From positions 379,003,120-379,067,119 of the forward strand of contig CM019064.1 in assembly GCA_009667805.1 (NCBI GenBank): 64,000 nt of DNA, given 5' to 3'. The notes beneath the pieces were generated by a model that did no database searches, had not been told where the DNA came from, and was given only the letters and a program-made list of their open reading frames with translations. This DNA comes from Leptobrachium leishanense. Its lineage: Eukaryota > Chordata > Amphibia > Anura > Megophryidae. The position numbers and the translations under genes are program-made. Positions 57,426 through 64,000 of the stretch are shown here, one piece after another; position 1 is the stretch's first letter; the number at the start of each line of letters is the position of its first letter.

Positions 57426-57761
57426 GGGATTAGGTTTAGTCTGTACCATGGTAGCTGTTTGAGATCGTTTAGGAAGGATTCAAGATTAAATTTCTTGAAT
57501 GACCTGGTGATTATTACATTTGGTAAACCAGACCTCAAAATGCAATCTCTGTACAGTGTCTATTAGGGTTTTTTATCTTTTTTAAATTCAAACGCTTACA
57601 ATGTGTAAATATATAACACAATGGTCCTCGCGCACAAAATAAATAAAAAAAATCTTTGTTTCTACAAGAGCACACCTTGTAAGAACAAAATTACTTCATA
57701 AACATTCTGCATTCAAAAGATTTATCAGTATAAATTTACTGTTGACACTCTTTTCTTGCAG

Positions 57762-57807
57762 AGCGGCAGAGTATTGCTGGGTGGGCCAGGCAGCTACTTT
57801 TGGCAAG
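57762..57807 (+). CDS. ITGA5: Integrin alpha-5 exon 6 (partial CDS)
   Basis: This 46-nt exon lies between TTTCTTGCAG and GTAAGA: 15 codons (SGRVLLGGPGSYFWQ) plus one base. 'GGPGSYFWQG' is the conserved FG-GAP strand of blade 3. The Phe aligned with human alpha-5 Phe187, part of the RGD arginine pocket, is conserved. Its small size and position match the small exon at this point in vertebrate ITGA5. Confidence 0.94.
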
Positions 57808-59505
57808 GTAAGACTAGTTTACGATCACAAAGTCACCACCTTGTGGCTAAAACCAACGCACCTTAAAGTTTGATGCAAAATTATTTTTGGCGAGATTCTG
57901 CTCCTTCTTTTGATGTTTTATGTTTAAAGAATCTAATTTCTAGGGAGCTTAATTTGTATCTCACGCATTGGTGTGCGCCTGCCCGCTACATTGGGGTGTG
58001 CACCCATGGAACATTTTATTAATTGAAAACTTATGTTTGCAAGATTTTTATTTTTTGCACAAAACGCTCATTTGTCTTTTAGAAAAAACAAGCCTGTAAT
58101 CAGTTTTTTTTCATCATGAAACTGTTAAGGAAGAGTTCATCTTTACCAACATTAGACTGTACTTGGGCACAACTATGCACTCCCGTAAAAACACTAAATA
58201 CTGACATTTCCTTGTGATTATTTAACTTTTTAGTACGTATTCTTGTGGCTAGTCAGTGGCTCTGTATTTGTTTCTGCTCATTTAGGGTCACATACTTGAC
58301 ATATTAAACATTTTGCACAATCCTTTTTAGCAGCCAAATCCTCATGGAAGCCATGGCCTATATACACTGATTTTACTCTGGAAGTTGTGTGACAAAATAC
58401 ACTAAAGAACGATTGTATTTTACTAGCTCTAATATTCCTTATTCTTCGTGGTGGAAGAGTGAGATCAGCTGTTTTGATTTTGTGCTGGAGACTGTGCAGT
58501 GGATTTGCACCACACATCCAGTAATCCAAATCTGTGGACGTGCAGTAGCTGTCAACAGATGATTGTGACGAATGTGATTTGGTGCACTTTCCGCATCCCT
58601 TTTGTACTAGAAGTCAAATTGTTTATAAAGGTGTAACCCCCCCCCCTTCCTCTTTTATAATATCTTTGTTTTATAATCAAATTCTTGTTCTGTGCCTGAA
58701 TTCCTTTCATTGTTCATTTTCCTGTAGGACTACTACTGGGCTTTCCAACTGCATTGTTTTTAGTCTACTTATATTTAAATCTCCAGAAGTTGCTGTGGGC
58801 ATGGTGCTACTATGACGGTTTCCCGCTGCTGTGCCCCCACAGTTGTGTTTTAGTGCAAATTGCAATACAAAGCCCTGAAGCACCTTCTTGCTTCGTTGTA
58901 TGTTACTTGACATGCCCCTGTAATGTTCTTATTGCTATAATCTTGTAAATAAAATATCAAAACTATTCAAGCAACATTTTAAGACCTGACTAGAAGAGTT
59001 TCAATTGGCGATTGCGTAGCGCACTGACACTGTCGCTGCTGGAACCGCTTGGGTAATTTCTAGTCGCACAAGACTTTCTAGCAGGATTTTAATCGACGCA
59101 CAGTGCCTCAGTTTTCTATAATCACTCTTTAGATCCCTTTTGGTCTCCTTTAAATATCCAGTCTTCACTAGTGCAGTGGTAACAAGGTGACTTGGATATG
59201 AACAAAAATTAAAGTTCAGTAACGTGAATATTCATTTCTAGTATTTTAGGGCAGGGGTATTGTGATATTACACCCCCCCCCCCATTCTGATGATCTGCCC
59301 AACAATGTCTCAAAAATTGTTAGATTGACAGGAGCTACTAGCCTCCTAAAATCTGTGGTGGCACACCTTGGCAGCCCAGATATTCTGGTACAAGTGCCAT
59401 AATGCTCCTCTAGCATTAAGGCAGAGTATCATGGGACATGTTGTTCAGAAACCTTGCTGACTTAAATGTAATCCTCTTAAAACCTTTTTTCTTTACTTTC
59501 TTTAG
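57808..59505 (+). other. ITGA5: Intron 6 (1.7 kb)
   Basis: A C run lies at about 59272-59283. No transposon ends or alternative exons were recognised. The acceptor tract is CTTTACTTTCTTTAG. Confidence 0.55.
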
Positions 59506-59631
59506 GTCAGGTAATCACCGCTACACAAGACGAAATCAAGGACTCCTTCTACCCTGAATATTTCATTCTTGAAGTCAAAGGTCAAATGAAGACCCGTCAA
59601 GCTCACATTGCTTATGATGACAGTTACTTGG
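59506..59631 (+). CDS. ITGA5: Integrin alpha-5 exon 7 (partial CDS)
   Basis: This 126-nt exon lies between TTTCTTTAG and GTAGGA. It begins by completing glycine, then [19 protein letters not shown], and ends 'YDDSYL' plus one base. In human alpha-5 Gln221 and Asp227 contact the RGD arginine. The aligned Gln (after 'KTR') and the first Asp of 'YDDSYL' are both present here. The loop between blades 3 and 4 is diverged, as is usual between classes. Confidence 0.95.
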
Positions 59632-61170
59632 GTAGGACAACTGGAAATGACGTGTGATGGCTATGACTTTCCTGTCGTGTTGTCTTGAACTAAAATTTAA
59701 CAATGTTACAATCCTTTAGGATAATGCATATAAAATGGCATGGTTTGTGTCTGGTTGGCAGTGATGTCAGGATTTTTGTGTGGCAATAATGTACAGATTT
59801 ATTTTAAAATAAACATTTCTTGAGAATTCCATATGAATAAAATGACTTTATAAATGTATGTTTATCCTGCTAAGCCATTTTATTTAGCTATTCTTCTACT
59901 TGGAATGACATCACACTGATTTTATAATTGATGCTCTGTGTCCAGCCCTCCTGACGAGCCATTTTACAGAGCATTCCAATGTTCCAATTCAGCAGGAATT
60001 AGCGGATTGTTAAATACGCTCATCACACCTACTGTCCCCAGAATAATGCTGCACAGGGTCTGTTCTGCAGTGGGAAATGAAAGCATTATTACAGTGGCAT
60101 TGTTCACTTTGTAATTGAAAAAGCAAACAATGCTGCTGTAGAAAATAAAGGAAATTTACATATGCCCCCTGTATATCCCACTATGTAATTGCCACAAAGG
60201 GTAGGCAAATGCCCGCTGTATGGCAAGTGTGCTTGCAGCAAGACTATTGTTTCAAACAAATAGTTTGACCACATGAAAAGATTGAGGGATTCAATCACTG
60301 GTGTTGAATTTGTGCGCCCCTTGTTTTCTTTCCCTGTATGTTTTACCATATGAAAATAGAACCTCTTAATTCACCTCTTGCGTTTTACACAATCTATAGA
60401 AGCACAGGTCTGCTTGCCAGTTACTGCCACACACTGTAATTTTGTGCAATCCCTACAGGTCTCTTTGCAAGAAATTGCAATATTGACTACCTTCTTTATT
60501 TGTGCAACTGATGTGTTGATCGTGGGTTACTCATGAATGCATGCAGTCTTGCGGACAGATTTTTTTTAATTACAAATCAAAACCTCAGTTTTCTATTTCT
60601 GAGTTTTTTTTCTTGAACATTTTTGGGTTGTTCACGATAATAACTGGTGAACTGACTGAATTTATTTTTTATGCCAAGTAGCAGAAGGTGGATTCCCTCT
60701 AATCTCACTTTTTTAAAATTTAAACTTACAAGTTAATGTCCAGAAATTAACTTCTGTTCTGCCACACTTAATCTATCAAAGTGTAGTAAATGGGGAGAGC
60801 TCAGGCAGCTCCCAGGCTTGTAGTCATATGTTCACACCAGCAGCAGGCTCTGCCAAGGAGCTTTAGAACCAAGAGTCATAGAGGAACAAAAAACAATGCA
60901 GGCAGCAATGCTAAATTGAAAGAGCGCTCCAGTGCCACCACATCGTCACATAGAGCAAATGAAAAGACCATGCAAAGCGTTTTGCCCAAAAATGTCTTAC
61001 TGATGTCTGGGACCATAAAGGTGGCACTAGTGCATGCCCACTGGCAACTTAAAGTGGCTTCCTGCTTTTGATGTTCTGAAATTGTTACAAATATCGCAAT
61101 CTCTGAGTCATAATCCTGTATCTAATGCAGAATTAAATTTATTTTTTTTCCTTCTTGGCTATTTTCCCAG
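59632..61170 (+). other. ITGA5: Intron 7 (1.5 kb)
   Basis: No repeat or exon was recognised. An open frame at 60790-61071 has no domain and no matching phase. Confidence 0.55.
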
Positions 61171-61215
61171 GTTACGCTGTTGCTGTTGGCGAATTCAGTG
61201 GGGATTCTACTGAAG
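61171..61215 (+). CDS. ITGA5: Integrin alpha-5 exon 8 (partial CDS)
   Basis: This 45-nt exon lies between TTTTCCCAG and GTGAGG. It completes glycine, then YAVAVGEFSGDSTE plus one base. This is the FG-GAP strand of blade 4 ('GYAVAVGEFSGD'). The following intron is only 107 bp, so exons 8 and 9 are easily recognised as a pair. Confidence 0.95.
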
Positions 61216-61322
61216 GTGAGGGACTTTCTGGTTTAAGCAGAACAGCTGTTGCCGATGCTTTGTGTATTGCCACTGGGGTTACGGTGTCATTCCTATGTGT
61301 CATTGCATTTTTTTTCTTGTAG

Positions 61323-61366
61323 ATTTTATTGCTGGTGCCCCAAAGGGAAACATGACTTATGGATAT
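61323..61366 (+). CDS. ITGA5: Integrin alpha-5 exon 9 (partial CDS)
   Basis: This 44-nt exon lies between TTTTTCTTGTAG and GTAAGT. It completes aspartate, then FIAGAPKGNMTYGY. 'AGAPKG' is the GAP part of the blade 4 repeat, and NMT is a predicted N-glycosylation site. The phase at the end is 0. Confidence 0.95.
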
Positions 61367-61494
61367 GTAAGTACCCTTTAAAGTTGACATTGTTTTTTTT
61401 TTTTTTCTTTCTTTCTAAACTGGTCTACAAACAAGATTCACTACGAAGTGATGCTGCTTGAATATCTTTATTAAATCGGTGGTAGCTACAATTA

Positions 61495-62015
61495 TTATTA
61501 TTATTATTATTATTCTTTATTTATAAAGCGCCAGCATATTCCGCAGCGCTGTACAATAAGCACAGTATAGACAGGGTTACAATACATTGAACAACATTTG
61601 ACAAACAGTACAGGAGGAGATGAGGGCCCTATTCCCGTAGGAACTCACAATCTGGGAGGGTTGGGGTTGGAAACAGGAGGAGAGGACTGTAAGGTGAGAG
61701 TGATTGATGGTTGCGTCAGTGAGTTGGGTGGTAGGCTTCCCTAAATAGGAATGTTTTCAGGGAGCGTTTGAAGGAAGAGAAGTTAGGGGAAAGTCTCACA
61801 GTACGAGGGAGAGCGTTCCAGAGAGTGGGGGCTGCGCGTGAGAAATCCTGCAGTCTATCATGGGAAGAGGTGATGCGGGGAGAAGCTAGGCGCAGGTCAC
61901 TGTTTGACCTTAGGGAGCGGGCTGGGGTGTATTTGGTGATTAGTGAGGACAGGTAGTGGGGAGCTGAGTTAGTGGGGAGCTGAGTTAGTGAGAGCCAGTA
62001 ATTAGCCAGAACACT
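61495..62015 (-). repeat. Dispersed repeat in intron 9, with ATT microsatellite
   Basis: It begins with about 8 ATT units, then CTTTATTTATAAAGCGCCAG…CCGCAGCGCTGTACAATAAG. A purine-biased body follows: GGAGGAGATGAGGGCCC, CAGGGAGCGTTTGAAGG, GAGAGCGTTCCAGAGAGTGG. A 20-bp tandem pair (GTGGGGAGCTGAGTTA) lies at 61956-61990. It is a relative of the dispersed repeat at 53320-53900, with microsatellite-type 3' end. Confidence 0.6.
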
Positions 62016-62776
62016 GCCCCCCCCCCATTACCTGACATATGCTATACCTAAACTACATAGTCTGACCTAAAATGAGGTCTTGTGCCATTGCAGCTATCTT
62101 TTTAATGTATGAAATTAGAAGGAAGCACAAACTTCAAAGACTTAATTTAATATTGTTTAAAGTTCCCTGGACTGTTACAGCTGTGTAATTGAAATGTTTG
62201 GAAGAATTGGTATAATCTGTTTAAATTGCTGTCGGGTCGGGCATTTGGGATATACAGCACGGTGCTCAGAATCTTTATCCATGGACAAACCGCCATACAA
62301 TCTCTAGCAATTTTTCCTTAACCCCTTAATTCTTTTAATTTTTTTTGCAGCACTGTAACTATATTGAATGCCTGAGTGCATGGGGCAAACATTTGTATTT
62401 TGACATTGCATGCAAATATTCCTACATTCACATATTACTCTCTACCGAAGGAGTTGTCTGTGGGCTTCCATTAATTATAACTTATCAGGGTAATTTCTGG
62501 TGTGTCCTTTTTTTTTTTCTTTTTCTTTCAAATGAAGAGTCCTATGCACTTTAGATCTGCCTCCGCCTAGCTTACGATATATTAGGTTTACATTCTGTTG
62601 CATAGCACTTCTGTAGCAAACGGTATACGGGAACTATTCATGTGGGTTTTTATGCCTCAAGACTTGCACAATAATAATTCCTTGGTTATTTTGACTACAT
62701 GGGCAGAAACTTTAGTTTGTTGCTATCCTATTGCCTTTCAGACTTGGCTTTAAAACTTTTTTCTTTGCTTTTGAAG

Positions 62777-62833
62777 GTCACCATATTAAATGGGACAGAT
62801 CTGAAATCGCTATTTAACTTTTCAGGAATACAG
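62777..62833 (+). CDS. ITGA5: Integrin alpha-5 exon 10 (partial CDS)
   Basis: This 57-nt exon lies between GCTTTTGAAG and GTAAGC: exactly 19 codons, VTILNGTDLKSLFNFSGIQ. It has two sequons (NGT and NFS). The next exon should begin with the conserved MASYFGY-type strand and the first calcium-binding repeat. I did not find it before 64000, so the gene continues to the right. Confidence 0.94.
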
Positions 62834-63016
62834 GTAAGCTTTGAGTTTTTTGTTAAAGGTTTTCCCTGGGGAGTATTTAATTCATAAACTTGGTTTTGGT
62901 TTTCAGCATGGTCATTACTGACACTTTTTTACCTTTTATGGGGGTATGTGGCATGTGCTGTGATCCCTTTTATAAAGTAAACTATCATTTGATGTACATC
63001 CGTAATTGACACACGG
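62834..63016 (+). other. ITGA5: Start of intron 10
   Basis: Non-coding sequence between the exon 10 donor and MITE-H copy 5. Confidence 0.6.
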
Positions 63017-63193
63017 GTTATTCAGAGAGGTGAAAAGCAGGAGAATGACCAGAGAATGGAAAATTCTAGGTTAAAATAGCCGATTTGGAAAGTGAGATGA
63101 ATGGGAGAATTTTTCTGGTTTGGCTATTTTGACCTAGAATTTTCACTTCTCCACTCATTCTCCTACTTTTCACCTCTCTGAATAACCCTGATA
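63017..63193. mobile_element. MITE-H copy 5, best preserved
   Basis: This palindrome of about 177 bp runs from GGTTATTCAGAGAGGTGAAA to TTTCACCTCTCTGAATAACC. The arms pair along most of the length (AATTCTAGGTTAAAATAGCC with TTGGCTATTTTGACCTAGAATT). It has no coding capacity. Its terminal GGGTTATTCA is shared with MITE-E. Confidence 0.85.
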
Positions 63194-64000
63194 GTGTTAA
63201 TTTGTAGACTCCTTTAGTCACCATTTTAGTGCCAGTTTAGAACACTGAAATAACTTCATCACTGGTCTATTCGTTAACATCTTGGCCTCATCAATGAGAC
63301 AACTCTGCAATGGTTTTATACATCTATTAAAGGAGCGAAGTCTTCATCCAGTTGGTCAGTTCATTAATGGACCTCTTAAGTGGGGACATATGTTGACTGT
63401 TGCGGTCATTTGCTAGGGAGTCCTTGGATGTGGGGTGGGCACTAACGTGTAAATTCCATTCCCCTGGTATAGTTAAGTTTCATATTTTTACACCCCCCCC
63501 TTGCTTTATGGCCCAATTTTCATTTTATGGCCGTTGTCATTGTCCACTGTCGCTTGCCTCATTTTATTTTGCCCCGGTTTATGTCCCTCTTTCCATTTTT
63601 TTGATTCCCTTCGCATGTTGCAGATTAGAGATGCAGGCTTCCATGAACTGAGATTTCTCTATTGTCTTCGTTGGAGCTCTGAGGTGGAGCATCCAGCTCT
63701 TGCTCAGATGTCCTTTCCCACAGCTGCAGTATGACCACTGTCTTCAGTGCTCTTTCATTGGATGTTTGGCCCAAAGCATCCAACGAAGAGGCACCAGGGA
63801 CGCTTGTGCTCTTCCGCTGGACATATCTCATATGGTATGAACATATACAAGATGTGTCTTGTCAGAAACTTGTCAGAAACTGGAGCATGCGCATGTGTAA
63901 CAGGTGTGAACTTCGTTTCTGATTGGGGGGGGAAAAGGAGGCTGAGCTCGTCACGGCTTCACATCTCTGTTATAAATGGATACCAAGATTTGAAATCATG
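63194..64000 (+). other. ITGA5: Intron 10, nothing further recognised
   Basis: C runs lie at about 63492-63499 and a G run at about 63925-63932. No further integrin exon was found before the window ends. Confidence 0.5.

Larger units (their letters stand above)
54343..57580 (-). mobile_element. Long LINE-I copy filling intron 5, antisense
   Basis: Read on the - strand from about 57580. A linker region is followed by RT pieces 'SGPDQIPAMPLKISALAIAK…GYIPKLWKTARVVPIHKS' (55900-56110), then 'GPLLFMIFINDLPKV' and the catalytic 'MYADDNLY' (55440-55525). 'HFKYLGMWLDPNLSFG' and 'YPKLGALYRSKSCLSP' follow (55090-55220), then the 'APQLWNNLP'-type C-terminus and the tail ending at 54343. Frameshifts and stops inactivate it. 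It carries two insertions, at 54716-54851 and 56638-57425. Clade L2/CR1-like by motifs. Confidence 0.9.
41725..64000 (+). other. ITGA5: ITGA5 gene, partial (exons 2-10 and introns)
   Basis: The locus runs off the right edge. Nine exons total 745 nt. Every internal border is GT-AG and the phases join without a stop. I call alpha-5 and not alpha-V or alpha-8 because of matches to alpha-5 in variable parts: 'GGFSAEFTK', 'GGPGSYFWQG', 'YPEY', 'VAVGEFSGD' and 'APKGNMTYGYVTILNG'. The product pairs with beta-1 integrin at the cell surface, binds RGD in fibronectin and links matrix to actin. Introns 2 and 5 are swollen by transposons; intron 8 is 107 bp. The next propeller exon was not seen between 62834 and 64000. 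Confidence 0.93.

Noticed and set aside
60790..61071. 93-codon open frame in intron 7
   Set aside because: No domain, no splice sites in phase, and it lies between well-supported ITGA5 exons.
41725..62833. Assignment of the integrin as alpha-V or alpha-8
   Set aside because: Variable segments (GGFSAEFTK, GSYFWQG, YPEY, GNMTYGYVTILNG) fit alpha-5 better. The alpha-8-like start in exon 2 ([15 protein letters not shown]) alone is not enough.
1..64000. CRISPR arrays, operons or other prokaryotic systems
   Set aside because: There are no regularly spaced identical repeats and no dense coding. Spliced vertebrate exons and eukaryotic transposons exclude a prokaryotic source.

Overview
This is vertebrate nuclear DNA. 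It has spliced coding exons, a very high load of interspersed repeats, long A/T and G/C homopolymer runs, and no bacterial-style gene packing. The transposon mix suggests an anuran or other amphibian: a fish/frog-type Tc1 element, hAT, TTA/TAA-flanked and TTAA-flanked MITEs, L2/CR1-like LINEs, and a tRNA SINE with a LINE tail. Species cannot be settled from the sequence alone.

The only host gene I can support is the 5' part of integrin alpha-5 (ITGA5, fibronectin receptor alpha chain) on the + strand. Nine consecutive coding exons (numbered 2-10 here) lie at 41725-41855, 52060-52169, 53131-53254, 54240-54301, 57762-57807, 59506-59631, 61171-61215, 61323-61366 and 62777-62833. All have GT-AG borders and phases that join. 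They give about 248 codons of the extracellular beta-propeller, ending inside the propeller, so the gene runs past 64000. I could not find exon 1 (signal peptide and first propeller strand). Bases 1-41724 are therefore probably intron 1, perhaps with some 5' flank.

Region by region: 1-41.7 kb is repeat-built and has no recognised host exon. Its landmarks are TTA/TAA-flanked MITEs at 3.1, 8.1, 9.1, 12.6 and 38.3 kb; an 8-9 hairpin TTAA-flanked element at 16.7-17.9 kb nested in another MITE; a four-level nest at 22.6-26.8 kb (Tc1, then hAT MITE, then LINE, then MITE); hAT MITEs with intact 8-bp target duplications at 26.9, 28.3, 28.8 and 36.3 kb; and a 1.1-kb near-palindrome at 40.3-41.4 kb just before exon 2. 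Intron 2 (10.2 kb) holds more MITEs, a complete tRNA-headed SINE, a LINE 3' end and a 0.92-kb palindrome. Intron 5 is mostly one long antisense L2/CR1-like LINE, itself interrupted by a 136-bp hAT MITE and a 788-bp partly palindromic insertion with a 15-bp target duplication. Introns 6-10 carry fewer repeats, and intron 8 is only 107 bp.

How parts work together: the SINE (47.4 kb; truncated copies at 5.0 and 34.3 kb) shares its 3' tail with the LINE family at 7, 23, 31 and 54-57 kb. This fits a SINE mobilised by that LINE's reverse transcriptase. The MITE families share end sequences but differ inside, as expected if a common transposase acts on several non-autonomous derivatives. All LINE and Tc1 coding sequences are broken by stops, frameshifts or insertions. 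Family names (MITE-A, LINE-I and so on) are labels local to this report.
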